Assembly (NCBI RefSeq): GCF_007595705.1
Contig: NZ_NISY01000020.1
Span: 1-64,000 of the forward strand
Length of the DNA: 64,000 nucleotides
Source: Streptomyces sp. SAJ15
GTDB lineage: Bacteria; Actinomycetota; Actinomycetes; Streptomycetales; Streptomycetaceae
Direction: 5' to 3'
The position numbers were made by a program, and so were the translations under genes. This document shows positions 7,499 through 16,265 of this stretch, piece by piece; within the stretch, counting starts at the first letter, position 1, and every line of letters begins with the position of its first letter. The notes beneath the pieces are model-generated. The model saw only the letters and a list, made by a program, of their open reading frames with translations. It was not told the origin of the DNA and made no database searches.

Positions 7499-9013
7499 GT
7501 GACCGTCGACGACACGGGTTCCGGCGCGGCCGCCCGCGCATCCGGGGCCGCAGCGGATCCCGCCGTGGGCGGGACGGCCGGTGACGCCAGGTCGGAAGCT
7601 GACGCCACGTCCGGCGGCGACGACCGCCCCGACGTCGACGCCGGCGCGACGGCCGGCGACGGCGGTGGCGGTGACGGACGCGACGGCGGAGATGACCTTG
7701 GCCGCGCCGCCGAACCGGGCGGCGCGCGGGGCGACGCCGAGGACGGCGGCGAGCGAGACGAACGGGCCGCGGCCGGAACGGCGGGCCCGGCGGACCCGGT
7801 GGGCGCGGACGATGACGCCGGCGGGCACGGCGACCGCGGCGGCGGCCCCGGGGCCGCGGCGAACCGCGGCGGCCCGGTGGAGCGAGGGCCCGTGGAGCGA
7901 GGAGACGTGGAGCGAGGGCTCGTGGAACGAGGGGCCCTGACGGATGAGGACGAGGCCGAGGAGGACGAGGGCGACTCGATCGCGCTCCGCCTCGAACAGC
8001 TGATCCTCGGCGCCGAGCGGCGCTACACCCCCTTCCAGGCCGCGCGCAGCGCCGGCGTCTCGGTCGAACTGGCCACGCGCTTCTGGCACGCGATGGGCTT
8101 CGCCGACATCGGCCAGGCCAGGGCGCTGACGGAGGCCGACGTGCTGGCCCTGCGCCGGCTGTCCGGCCTGGTGGAGGCGGGGCTGCTCAGCGAGCCGATG
8201 GCCGTCCAGGTCGCCCGGTCCACCGGACAGACCACCGCGCGGCTGGCCGACTGGCAGATCGACTCGTTCCTGGAGGGGCTGACGGAGCCCCAGGAGCCGG
8301 GGATGACCCGTACCGAGATCGCCTACCCGCTGGTGGAGCTGCTCCTCCCGGAGCTGGAGGAGTTCCTCGTCTACGTCTACCGCCGGCAGCTCGCGGCGGC
8401 GACCGGACGGGTGATCCAGGCGGCCGACGACGCGGAGATGGTCGACCGTCGGCTGGCCGTCGGCTTCGCGGACCTGGTGGGCTTCACCCGGCTGACCCGG
8501 CGGCTGGAGGAGGAGGAGCTCGGCGAGCTGGTCGAGGCGTTCGAGACCACCGCAGCCGATCTGGTGGCCGCGCACGGCGGCCGGCTCATCAAGACGCTCG
8601 GCGACGAGGTCCTCTACTCCGCCGACGACGCGGGCACGGCGGCGGAGATCGGCCTGCGGCTCATCGAGACGATGGCGCACGACGAGATGATGCCGGAGCT
8701 GCGGGTCGGGATGGCCTTCGGCACGGTGACCACCCGGATGGGAGACGTCTTCGGCACCACCGTCAACCTCGCCAGCCGGCTCACCTCGATAGCGCCCAAG
8801 GACGCCGTGCTGGTGGACCCCGCGCTGGCGGAGGAGCTGACCCGGACCGGAGAGGCGCCGGTGTCCGAGGCCGAGGCGGCGGAGGCGGCGGCCGAGGCGG
8901 AGAAGCAGGGCGAGGAGCCGCCCTCGTACCGCTTCGCGCTGCGCCCGATGTGGCAGCGCCCGGTGCGCGGCCTCGGCGTGGTCGAACCCTGGCTGCTGAG
9001 CCGAAGGGGGTGA
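7499..9013 (+). CDS. cya: class III adenylate cyclase with long acidic N-terminal extension
   Basis: A 504-residue protein in three parts. Residues 1-155 are low-complexity Ala/Gly/Asp with four VERG repeats. Residues about 160-290 resemble the helical autoinhibitory, pH-sensing domain of Rv1264-type cyclases (LEQLILGAERRYTPFQAA). Residues about 315-470 are the catalytic domain: FADLVGFT and LGDEV carry the metal aspartates, IKTLGDE the purine-binding Lys, and TVNLASRLT the transition-state Asn and Arg. It makes cAMP, which Streptomyces needs for germination and development. The extension is about 120 residues longer than I remember for S. coelicolor Cya. No Met occurs before the core, so the GTG at 7499 is assumed. 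Confidence 0.9.
   Translation: MTVDDTGSGAAARASGAAADPAVGGTAGDARSEADATSGGDDRPDVDAGATAGDGGGGDGRDGGDDLGRAAEPGGARGDAEDGGERDERAAAGTAGPADPVGADDDAGGHGDRGGGPGAAANRGGPVERGPVERGDVERGLVERGALTDEDEAEEDEGDSIALRLEQLILGAERRYTPFQAARSAGVSVELATRFWHAMGFADIGQARALTEADVLALRRLSGLVEAGLLSEPMAVQVARSTGQTTARLADWQIDSFLEGLTEPQEPGMTRTEIAYPLVELLLPELEEFLVYVYRRQLAAATGRVIQAADDAEMVDRRLAVGFADLVGFTRLTRRLEEEELGELVEAFETTAADLVAAHGGRLIKTLGDEVLYSADDAGTAAEIGLRLIETMAHDEMMPELRVGMAFGTVTTRMGDVFGTTVNLASRLTSIAPKDAVLVDPALAEELTRTGEAPVSEAEAAEAAAEAEKQGEEPPSYRFALRPMWQRPVRGLGVVEPWLLSRRG
7877..7938 (+). repeat. four 15-bp repeats inside cya
   Basis: GTGGAGCGAGG recurs every 15 bp (about 7877, 7892, 7907 and 7922, the last as GTGGAACGAGG). They encode VERGP-VERGD-VERGL-VERGA in the disordered extension of the cyclase. 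A tandem array of this kind can change copy number by slippage without a frameshift. Confidence 0.7.
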
Positions 9014-9082
9014 CGCGTCTCCCCGGTGCCTGCGATGATCCGGTCAACGATCGTTAACAGGGTCCGTCAACTGGGAGGGCGC

Positions 9083-9877
9083 ATGTCGGAAGAGCGGTTC
9101 GGTGAGTGGGTCGTCGTACGCCGGCACGGGCACGTGGCCGAGCTCGTGCTGGACCGGCCCAAGGCGATGAACGCCGTGTCCACGGAGCTGGCCCGGTCCA
9201 TCGGGGCGGCCTGCGCGGCGCTCGCCGCCGACGCCTCCGCACGGGCGGTCGTGCTGACCTCCACCCACGAGCGGGCCTTCTGCGTCGGCGCCGACCTCAA
9301 GGAGCGCAACGCGTTCAGCGACGCCGAGCTGGGTCGGCAGCGGCCGGTGGCCCGGGGCGCGTACACCGGGGTGCTGGAGCTGCCGATGCCCACGGTCGCG
9401 GCGGTGCACGGCTTCGCACTGGGCGGCGGCTTCGAGCTGGCGCTGTCCTGCGATGTGATCGTGGCGGACACCACCGCCGTGGTGGGGCTGCCCGAGGTCT
9501 CCGTCGGGGTGATCCCGGGCGGTGGCGGCACCCAGCTGCTGCCGCGCCGGGTGGGCGCCGCCCGCGCCGCCGAGCTGATCTTCACGGCGCGCCGGGTGGA
9601 GGCCGCGGAGGCGCACCGGCTGGGCCTGGTGGACCAGCTGGTGGACGAGGGCAAGGACCGCGAGGAGGCGCTGGCGCTGGCCGCGCGGATGGCCGCGAAC
9701 TCCCCCGTCGGGCTGCGCGCGGCCAAGAAGGCGCTGCGGCTCGGCCATGGGCTGGACCTGCGCACCGGACTGGAGGTGGAGGACGCGGCCTGGCGGTCGG
9801 TGGCCTTCTCCGGGGACCGCGCGGAGGGCGTGGCGGCGTTCAACGAGAAGCGGACGCCCGACTGGCCGGGCGAGTGA
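9083..9877 (+). CDS. enoyl-CoA hydratase/isomerase family protein
   Basis: A 264-residue crotonase-fold enzyme. The CoA-binding oxyanion loops are HERAFCVGADLKER and HGFALGGGFELALSCD. PEVSVGVIPGGGGTQLLPR follows, with Glu at the usual catalytic position, and the C-terminus FNEKRTPDWPGE is standard for beta-oxidation hydratases. It adds water across trans-2-enoyl-CoA. GGAGGG precedes ATG 9083, chosen over the upstream frame start at 9026. It follows cya by 70 bp and may be transcribed independently. The gene pair looks conserved from memory of S. coelicolor, but the acyl-chain specificity cannot be read from sequence. Confidence 0.9.
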   Translation: MSEERFGEWVVVRRHGHVAELVLDRPKAMNAVSTELARSIGAACAALAADASARAVVLTSTHERAFCVGADLKERNAFSDAELGRQRPVARGAYTGVLELPMPTVAAVHGFALGGGFELALSCDVIVADTTAVVGLPEVSVGVIPGGGGTQLLPRRVGAARAAELIFTARRVEAAEAHRLGLVDQLVDEGKDREEALALAARMAANSPVGLRAAKKALRLGHGLDLRTGLEVEDAAWRSVAFSGDRAEGVAAFNEKRTPDWPGE

Positions 9878-10446
9878 GCGCGGGGCCCGCGTAGGCGCCG
9901 GCGGGGCCCCGCGCCCCCAGGCGGGGAGCCCCGCACCGCGCCGCACGCCGGGTCCCGGCGGGGGCGGCGCGGACGGCCGATGCGATGCCGGTACGAAGGA
10001 CGCCGGCGCGACCCCGGCGAGGTGACGCGGCCGAGCCGGGCGGGGGCGATGGGGGCCCGCCCGCTCGGGGTGATGCGAGCGGGTTGGGCCGGGGCGGGCC
10101 GGGGCGAACCCGCTGGGTCGGACTGACGTGAGCCCGCCGGGCTGGAGTGGTGCGAGCGGGGTCGGCCCGCCAGGGCGACGTGAGCCCGCCGGGCCGGGGC
10201 CACGTGAGCCCGCCGGGCCGGGGTGACGCGAGCCGGTCGGCCCCCGGGGCTGACGCGAGCCGGTCGCCCGGCCTCGTCGGGGCGCGCCGTGTCGGCGGTT
10301 TGCCGGGCGGGAACGGGGCGAGAAGACCTGGACCGGGCCAACGCGGAGATAGGGCAGAATTCGCCGAACATTCCTACGCTGGATTGCGCGGTGTGCGGTA
10401 TCCGCGATAAGTGCGGAGTGCGCACAGTGACGGAATGCGAGGCGCG
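9878..10446. repeat. intergenic region with degenerate GTGACGYGAGCC repeats
   Basis: A 569-bp gene-free gap. Between about 10020 and 10275 a 24-27 bp unit, roughly GACGTGAGCCCGCCGGGCC followed by GGGG, occurs at 10124, 10177, 10201, 10224 and 10251, with weaker copies near 10022 and 10071. The last 100 bp are AT-richer (CAGAATTCGCCGAACATTCC) and should contain the promoter of the GGDEF gene. A minus-strand frame runs through the array but is only a translation of the repeat. Confidence 0.6.
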
Positions 10447-11604
10447 GTGACGAGCGAGGTCGACGGTGAGGCGCGGCTGAGGGCCGTGGTGGGGCTGGCG
10501 CAGGCGATGGCCGCCGCGCACACCACGCGCGAGGCGGTGCACTCGGCCGCGATCGGCGCGCGCTCCGCGCTCGGCGGGAACTTCGCCGCGATCTCCGTAT
10601 GGGAGCGGGAGCTGGGGCGCCTACGGGTCCTGGTGAACGCGGGCGAATTGGCCGAGGGGGAGCGGGAGTTTCCGGAGAACGAGTTCTATCCGGTGCACGA
10701 GTTCCCCGAGATCACCGAGTTCCTGCACGAGCAGTGGGCGCGCGGCGGTGAGCCGCACGCCTGGGTGGAGATCGCCGACGGCCCGCGCGACGGCTCCGGC
10801 TACTACTGCCACCAGCGCGTCTCCGCGCTGCGCCGGCGCGGCCGGGGCAGCTGTGTGGTGGCGCCGATCGTGTTGCAGGGACGAGCCTGGGGCGAGCTGT
10901 ACGTGGCGCGGCCCGTGGGTGCCGCGACGTTCGGGCGCGGGGACGCGGACTTCGCCACCGTGCTGGCGGCGGTGATCGCGGCCGGGTTGGCGCAGAGCCA
11001 GCGGCTGGAGGAGGCTCGCAAGCTCGCCTTCACCGATCCGCTGACCGGGCTCGGCAACCGGCGGGCGGTGGACATGCGGCTGGACGAGGCGCTGGAGGAC
11101 CACCGACGTCAGGGCACCGTGGTGAGCCTGGTGGTGTGCGACCTCAACGGGCTGAAGAAGGTCAACGACACGCTGGGGCACGCGGTCGGTGACCGGCTGC
11201 TGGAACGGTTCGGCTCGGTGCTCTCGCTGTGCGGGGCGATGCTGCCGGGCGCGCTGGCGGCGCGGCTCGGCGGCGACGAGTTCTGTCTGCTGGAGGTCGG
11301 GCCCTCGGCCGACGAGGTGGTGCGGGTCGCCGACGAACTGTGCCTGCGCGCCTCGCAGTTGGACATGGGGGAGGGCGTCGCCTGCGGGGTGGCGTCCACC
11401 GGCGATCCCATCGGGCCGATACGCACGGCCCGGCGGCTGTTCCGCCTCGCCGACGCCGCCCAGTACCGGGCCAAGGCCGCCCGGGCGAGCAAACCCGTGG
11501 TCGCGGGCCGCGAGGGCGGCCCCGACGACCCCGTCGTCCAGCTCGCGGACGCGCCCCCGCGCGTGTCCTCGGCGGAACGGCGCCACTTCCGCGGCCGTTC
11601 CTGA
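10447..11604 (+). CDS. GAF-GGDEF diguanylate cyclase (CdgE-like)
   Basis: A 385-residue cytosolic protein. A GAF-like sensor (about residues 10-175) is followed by a GGDEF domain (about 195-350) with FTDPLTGLGNRRA, CDLNGLKKVND and an intact RLGGDEF active site. It should condense two GTP to c-di-GMP, the ligand of the developmental repressor BldD. The RxxD inhibitory site five residues before GGDEF is absent (LPGA instead), so product feedback through that site is unlikely. GTG 10447 follows a short GAGG; ATG 10435 is an alternative. From memory, the neighbour of hutH in S. coelicolor is CdgE, which this resembles in architecture and position. Confidence 0.9.
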   Translation: MTSEVDGEARLRAVVGLAQAMAAAHTTREAVHSAAIGARSALGGNFAAISVWERELGRLRVLVNAGELAEGEREFPENEFYPVHEFPEITEFLHEQWARGGEPHAWVEIADGPRDGSGYYCHQRVSALRRRGRGSCVVAPIVLQGRAWGELYVARPVGAATFGRGDADFATVLAAVIAAGLAQSQRLEEARKLAFTDPLTGLGNRRAVDMRLDEALEDHRRQGTVVSLVVCDLNGLKKVNDTLGHAVGDRLLERFGSVLSLCGAMLPGALAARLGGDEFCLLEVGPSADEVVRVADELCLRASQLDMGEGVACGVASTGDPIGPIRTARRLFRLADAAQYRAKAARASKPVVAGREGGPDDPVVQLADAPPRVSSAERRHFRGRS

Positions 11605-12078
11605 CCCCGCCCCGGCGGCCCCGGACGCGTGGAGCGGAGCGGCCCGCGCGTACGGGTGTCCGCATGCGGTACGGCGGTGTGCCGAGGACCTGTTGACGAC
11701 CCGACGGACGGCATCCGGCCGCGCGGCCGGGACCGCCGCCCCCTTCGAGCCGCCGTTTCCTCGACGCCCGCCCAGCCCACGAGGCCGCCCCGCGGGGACG
11801 GCGCTACGAGACGGCTCGTACGGGTGGCGAGCTTCGCGCGGCCGTCCGAGCTTCCCGGCCGCTGCGTCCGAGCCCCCTGGCTGCCGTGTCGGGCCCCCGG
11901 CCGCCGGTCGGCCGGAGCCTCGCCGCGGGACACGCCGGGGCGCTTCCCCCTCGCTCCTCGGTGGCGGAGCGCGCCGCGGTGTCGGTCCGGGCGCCGGACA
12001 CCGCTCCCCGGACCGGTCCGCGGGGTCGCTCCGCGGGCTGGATCGCCGGGCTCGGGTGTCCATCGGAAAAATCGGGTG
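11605..12078. other. gene-free GC-rich gap upstream of hutH
   Basis: About 475 bp with open frames only of the GC-rich random type; none has a ribosome site or sensible composition. No repeats over 15 bp were seen. Its 3' end passes into the hutH promoter. Confidence 0.4.
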
Positions 12079-12107
12079 GTGACAGGTGGCGATTCAGTCT
12101 CTAGGGT
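12079..12107 (+). promoter_or_regulatory. hutH promoter, probably leaderless
   Basis: GTGACA at 12079-12084 and TAGGGT at 12102-12107 are 17 bp apart, a good sigma-HrdB type promoter. Predicted transcription starts at 12113-12116, at or just before the ATG, so hutH mRNA would have almost no leader. The spacer contains ATTCAGT, also present in the hutU promoter. Confidence 0.65.
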
Positions 12108-12115
12108 GCCTGAAT

Positions 12116-13660
12116 ATGGATATGCACTCTGTGGTGGTGGGGACGTCCGGAACGACCGCCGGGGATGTCATCGCCGTGGCCCGCGGCGGCGCGCGAGTCG
12201 AGCTGTCGCAGGAGGCGCTGACCGCGGTCGCCGCCGCGCGTCGGGTGATCGACGATCTGGCCGCCAAGCCGGACCCGGTCTACGGCGTCTCCACGGGGTT
12301 CGGCGCGCTCGCCGTACGGCACATCAGTCCCGAGCTGCGCGCACAGCTGCAGCGCAACATCGTGCGGTCGCACGCGGCCGGCATGGGCCCGCGGGTGGAG
12401 CGGGAGGTGGTCCGGGCGCTGATGTTCCTGCGTCTGAAGACACTCGCCTCCGGCCACACCGGCGTCCGGCCCCTCGTCGTCGAGACCATGGCCGCCATCC
12501 TGAACGCCGGCATCACCCCCGTGGTGCACGAGTACGGCTCGCTCGGCTGCTCCGGCGACCTGGCGCCGCTGTCGCACTGCGCCCTCACCCTCATGGGAGA
12601 GGGGGACGCCGAGGGCCCCGACGGCGAGGTCAAGCCGGCCGGCGAACTGCTGGCGGAGCACGGCATCGCCCCCGTGGAGCTGCGCGAGAAGGAAGGGCTC
12701 GCGCTGCTCAACGGCACCGACGGCATGCTCGGCATGCTGGTGATGGCCGGTGCCGACCTGGCCCGGCTCTACACCTCCGCCGACATCACCGCGGCCCTCT
12801 CGCTGGAGGCCCTGCTCGGCACCGACCGGGTGCTCGCCCCCGAGCTGCACGCCATCCGGCCGCACCCCGGCCAGGCGGCCAGCGCCGACAACATGCTGCG
12901 GGTGCTGGCCGGGTCCGGGCTGACCGGACACCACCAGGACGACGCGCCCCGCGTCCAGGACGCGTACTCCATCCGCTGCGCCCCGCAGGTGGCCGGCGCC
13001 GGCCGGGACACCCTCGCGCACGCCCGGCTGGTCGCCGACCGCGAGCTGGCCTCCGCCGTCGACAACCCGGTGGTGCTGGCCGACGGCCGGGTGGAGTCCA
13101 ACGGCAACTTCCACGGCGCGCCCGTCGGCTACGTGCTGGACTTCCTCGCCATCGCCGCCGCCGACCTGGCCTCCATCGCGGAGCGGCGCACCGACCGGCT
13201 GCTGGACAAGAACCGCTCGCACGGGCTGCCGCCGTTCCTGGCCGGGGACGCGGGTGTCGACTCGGGTCTGATGATCGCGCAGTACACGCAGGCGGCGCTG
13301 GTGAGCGAGCTGAAGCGGCTGGCGGTGCCGGCCTCGGCGGACTCGATCCCCTCCTCCGCCATGCAGGAGGACCACGTCTCCATGGGCTGGTCGGCCGCGC
13401 GCAAGCTGCGCACCGCCGTGGACAACCTCGGCCGTGTCATCGCCGTGGAGCTGATGGCGGCCACCCGCGCCATCGAGCTGCGGGAAGGGCTGGAGCCCGC
13501 CCCGGCCTCCCGGGCGATCGTGGCGGCGGCGCGCGCCGCCGGCGTCCAGGGCCCCGGCGAGGACCGCTTCCTCGCCCCCGACCTGGCGGCCGCCGAGGCG
13601 TTCGTGCGGTCCGGGAAGCTGGTCGAGGCGGCCGAGTCGGTCACCGGCCCGCTGGCCTGA
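12116..13660 (+). CDS. hutH: histidine ammonia-lyase
   Basis: A 514-residue MIO enzyme that converts L-histidine to urocanate and ammonia, the first step of the Hut pathway. GSLGCSGDLAPLSH carries the Cys145-Ser146-Gly147 triad that cyclises to the electrophilic MIO group (Cys in place of the usual Ala, as I recall for Streptomyces histidases). YGVSTGFG, NPVVL, FHGAPV, IAQYTQAAL and PSSAMQEDHVSMG are further family blocks. ATG 12116 (MDMHSVV) matches remembered Streptomyces HutH starts. The only purine-rich stretch upstream is the -10 box itself. It stands alone, 47 kb from hutU, hutF and hutI. A strong hairpin follows. Confidence 0.97.
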   Translation: MDMHSVVVGTSGTTAGDVIAVARGGARVELSQEALTAVAAARRVIDDLAAKPDPVYGVSTGFGALAVRHISPELRAQLQRNIVRSHAAGMGPRVEREVVRALMFLRLKTLASGHTGVRPLVVETMAAILNAGITPVVHEYGSLGCSGDLAPLSHCALTLMGEGDAEGPDGEVKPAGELLAEHGIAPVELREKEGLALLNGTDGMLGMLVMAGADLARLYTSADITAALSLEALLGTDRVLAPELHAIRPHPGQAASADNMLRVLAGSGLTGHHQDDAPRVQDAYSIRCAPQVAGAGRDTLAHARLVADRELASAVDNPVVLADGRVESNGNFHGAPVGYVLDFLAIAAADLASIAERRTDRLLDKNRSHGLPPFLAGDAGVDSGLMIAQYTQAALVSELKRLAVPASADSIPSSAMQEDHVSMGWSAARKLRTAVDNLGRVIAVELMAATRAIELREGLEPAPASRAIVAAARAAGVQGPGEDRFLAPDLAAAEAFVRSGKLVEAAESVTGPLA

Positions 13661-13712
13661 CCAGGGCGTCCGGGCCCGGCCCCACAGGTGTCGGTCCCGG
13701 CCTCACCGCGTA

Positions 13713-13738
13713 CGGCCGCCCGCATCCGCGGGCGGCCG
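13713..13738 (+). terminator. hutH terminator hairpin
   Basis: CGGCCGCCCGC at 13713-13723 pairs perfectly with 13728-13738 across a 4-nt loop, 53 bp after the hutH stop. Confidence 0.7.
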
Positions 13739-13790
13739 CACGTCTCCCGGAACGGCGCGTGAGGCCGCCGGGCTGCCGGCGAGCCATGGG

Positions 13791-13861
13791 TTCAGCGCGT
13801 TCTCAGCGCGTTCTCAGCGCGTTCGCGCTCGCAGCACATCGCAGCAGATCGCAGCACGTCG
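13791..13861. repeat. two adjacent short tandem arrays
   Basis: TTCAGCGCGT and two TCTCAGCGCGT units (10-11 bp period) are followed directly by three TCGCAGCA-type 10-bp units. They fill the space between hutH and the convergent gene at 13879. Confidence 0.6.
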
Positions 13862-13878
13862 CGGCGGCGCGCCGCGCC

Positions 13879-14196
13879 TCAGTACGCCTCCGTGCGCGGC
13901 CTGCGCATGGAGGCGGTCACCATCGCCACGCCCAGCCCCAGGAACGCCGTACCGCCGATCACATAGGGCGTGACGTCCACGCTGCCGGAGTCGGCGAGGT
14001 CGAGGTCCTCGTCCTCGGAGGCGGCGGGCGCCTGGGCCCCCACCTGGGTGCGGCCGGCGGAGACGGCGGGCCGGTCGTCACGGTCCGCGCTCGGGTGCGT
14101 GTTCGCGTTGGCGGACGGTACGAACCACAGGGCGCACAGCAGCGAGCCGGCGGCGGCCGCGGTCAGCAGCGGTCGGCGGGCGGAGCGTGCGGACAA
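13879..14196 (-). CDS. small secreted protein with C-terminal sortase-like anchor, function unknown
   Basis: A 105-residue protein read from a TTG start at 14196 with AAGGGGGA 9 nt upstream. It has an N-terminal signal sequence (SARRPLLTAAAAGSLLCALWFVPSANAN), an acidic Pro/Ala-rich middle, then LADSG, a hydrophobic helix (TPYVIGGTAFLGLGVAMV) and a basic tail (SMRRPR). That arrangement mirrors the LAxTG cell-wall sorting signals of Streptomyces class E sortase substrates, but with Ser for Thr. The alternative ATG nearby (MHSVV) is in another frame with no signal peptide. The coding frame is supported by the signal and anchor features rather than by recognised homology. Confidence 0.65.
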   Translation of the reverse strand: MSARSARRPLLTAAAAGSLLCALWFVPSANANTHPSADRDDRPAVSAGRTQVGAQAPAASEDEDLDLADSGSVDVTPYVIGGTAFLGLGVAMVTASMRRPRTEAY

Positions 14197-14316
14197 CGGA
14201 ATGCATCCCCCTTGAGACGGTGGCGAATTGGCCCCGTGCGTCCGATCGTAGTGACAACAGCGGGTCGCACGGAAGCGAGCCCGGGACCGCGGGCGGCGGC
14301 ACCTTACGCTCCGTGC

Positions 14317-14763
14317 ATGACTGCTCAAGAAATGTCGCGTTTTGTGAGACTTCGAGTGGAGCTCGTGCTGGAGATCGGCGATCCCACCGCTCTGACCCGA
14401 GCGGCCCTCGACCACATCGAGGAGGACGCCGCCATGGCGGACGAGGAGCGAGGCCGGGCCCGCGAGGACGCCCAGCGGGACTCCGCGGAGGCGCTGGCGT
14501 ACCTGATCGATCCGGTCGAACTGGTGGCCTCGGTGCCGGGGGCGGAGTTGGCCCAGGCATCATGGACGTGCGAGGAGATCCCGTACGACCCGGACGCCGC
14601 GGACTGGGAGCGGGCCATGGGGTGGGAACTGGACGACGAGCTCGACCACGATCTGGACGACGAGGCTGACGACGAGGCCGAGGACCAGGCCGAGGGCGAG
14701 GTTGGCGACGCCGACGACGAAGCCGGCGGCGTGGGGGGCGAGGGCGGTCGTCGCCGGGGGTAG
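14317..14763 (+). CDS. conserved acidic hypothetical protein
   Basis: A 148-residue soluble protein. Residues 1-95 look globular and begin MSRFVRLRVELVLEIGDPTALTRAAL, a pattern that may be a small alpha/beta domain, and include WTCEEIPYDPDAADWERAMGW. The last 40 residues are almost all Asp, Glu, Gly and Ala (DDELDHDLDDEADDEAED). ATG 14317 has no Shine-Dalgarno. TACGCT lies 6 nt before it, consistent with a leaderless mRNA. I do not recognise a characterised family. It sits between the divergent anchored-protein gene and the L,D-transpeptidase gene. Confidence 0.7.
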   Translation: MTAQEMSRFVRLRVELVLEIGDPTALTRAALDHIEEDAAMADEERGRAREDAQRDSAEALAYLIDPVELVASVPGAELAQASWTCEEIPYDPDAADWERAMGWELDDELDHDLDDEADDEAEDQAEGEVGDADDEAGGVGGEGGRRRG

Positions 14764-14933
14764 GAGATTCATGTCTCAGCCCCGATCCGGCCCCGAGTGG
14801 TGTTGCGCACAGTTTTCACCCCGAGTGGAACCGCACACTGGCTGAACGCGTTCTTGTGTGAGTGCCGGGGCGCTTGTGAGGCAAACGTGCCGGTTCGGGG
14901 TTTTGGGGAACAGCAGTGATGGAGATGCGTGTG

Positions 14934-16175
14934 ATGACGGACGGCAAGCGCCGCAAGAGCATGGTCGCCGTGGCCGCCGTGCTCGGCGGCGTCCTGACCC
15001 TGGCCGCGTGCGGCGGGGACGACGACGGCGACAAGGGCAAGGACGGCCACGGCAAGTCGCAGTCCCAGGTGGACGAGGCGGCGGCCAAGAACGCCTCGGA
15101 CGCCCGAATAACGATCACGCCCAAGACCGGCACGCCCAACGCCGGCATCAACAAGGACGCCAAGGTCACCGTCAGCGACGGCAAGCTGACCAGCGTCACG
15201 ATGACCGACGCGGCCGGCACCCCGGTCAAGGGCACCATCTCCGCCGACGGCGCCAGCTGGAAGCCGGACGCCCAGCTGGAGCGGGCCACCCAGTACAAGA
15301 TCGTCGCCGAGGCGAAGGACGCCGATGGCCGCAAGGCCACCGGCAACTCGTCCTTCACCACCGTCGCCCCGACCAACAGCTTCATCGGCACCTTCACGCC
15401 GGAGGACGGCACCACGGTCGGCGTGGGCATGCCGGTGTCGATCAGGTTCGACAAGGCGGTGACCAACAAGAAGGACGTGCAGTCGCACATCACCGTCACC
15501 TCCTCCAGCGGCCAGAAGGTCGTCGGCCACTGGTTCGACGGCCAGCGGCTGGACTTCCGTCCGCAGGAGTACTGGAAGGCCGGCTCGACGGTCACCATGA
15601 AGCTGAAGCTGGACGGCGTCGAGGCGTCGAACGGCGTCACCGGTGTCCAGGACAAGACCGTGACCTTCAAGATCGGTCACTCGCAGGTCAGCACGGTCGA
15701 CGCCAAGGCGCACACGATGACGGTGGTGCGCGACGGCAAGACCCTGAAGACCATCCCGATCTCCGCGGGCAGCGCGGAGAACCCGACCTACAACGGTCAG
15801 ATGGTGATCTCCGAGAAGTTCAAGGAGACCCGGATGAACGGCGACACGGTCGGCTTCAAGGGTGAGTACGACATCGACGACGTGCCGCACGCGATGCGGT
15901 TGTCCACCTCGGGCACCTTCATCCACGGCAACTACTGGGGTTCCGACTCGATCTTCGGCTCGGTCAACACCAGCCACGGCTGCATCGGCCTGAACGACGT
16001 CAAGGGCGCGGGCGACCCGAACCAGGACGGCGCCTGGTTCTTCGAGAACTCGCAGGTCGGTGACGTCGTCGAGGTCAAGAACTCCCCGGACGCCACCATC
16101 AAGCCGGACAACGGCCTGAACGGCTGGAACATGGACTGGAGCGAGTGGGTCGCGGGCAGCGCGACCGGCGCCTGA
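14934..16175 (+). CDS. lipoprotein L,D-transpeptidase (Ig-like and YkuD domains)
   Basis: A 413-residue protein with a lipoprotein signal (LGGVLTLAAC, lipid-modified Cys26), a charged linker and two Ig-like domains (about 60-260). The C-terminal YkuD catalytic domain has HGNYWGSDSIFG and SHGCIGLND with nucleophile Cys350. It should form 3-3 cross-links in peptidoglycan from the outer membrane face, a penicillin-insensitive alternative to PBPs that is important at hyphal tips and in spores. ATG 14934 has GGAG at 9 nt; upstream ATGs at 14919 and 14928 are less well placed. A short lipoprotein signal followed by Asp/Gly/Lys fits an exposed tether. A perfect hairpin follows at 16232. Confidence 0.95.
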   Translation: MTDGKRRKSMVAVAAVLGGVLTLAACGGDDDGDKGKDGHGKSQSQVDEAAAKNASDARITITPKTGTPNAGINKDAKVTVSDGKLTSVTMTDAAGTPVKGTISADGASWKPDAQLERATQYKIVAEAKDADGRKATGNSSFTTVAPTNSFIGTFTPEDGTTVGVGMPVSIRFDKAVTNKKDVQSHITVTSSSGQKVVGHWFDGQRLDFRPQEYWKAGSTVTMKLKLDGVEASNGVTGVQDKTVTFKIGHSQVSTVDAKAHTMTVVRDGKTLKTIPISAGSAENPTYNGQMVISEKFKETRMNGDTVGFKGEYDIDDVPHAMRLSTSGTFIHGNYWGSDSIFGSVNTSHGCIGLNDVKGAGDPNQDGAWFFENSQVGDVVEVKNSPDATIKPDNGLNGWNMDWSEWVAGSATGA

Positions 16176-16231
16176 TCCCGCGTCCCCCGCGGACGGGCCC
16201 CCTCCCCCCGAAACACGCACGCAGCACCGCC

Positions 16232-16265
16232 AGGCGGCGGACCGGCCAGCGCCGGTCCGCCGCCT
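16232..16265 (+). terminator. 15-bp perfect hairpin terminator
   Basis: AGGCGGCGGACCGGC at 16232-16246 pairs with 16251-16265 around the tetraloop CAGC, 56 bp past the L,D-transpeptidase stop. Confidence 0.8.

Noticed and set aside
11629..14763. A 1044-codon plus-strand frame
   Set aside because: It crosses hutH in another frame and has low-complexity Arg/Gly/Pro content. Only its last 148 codons (14317-14763) are a real gene.
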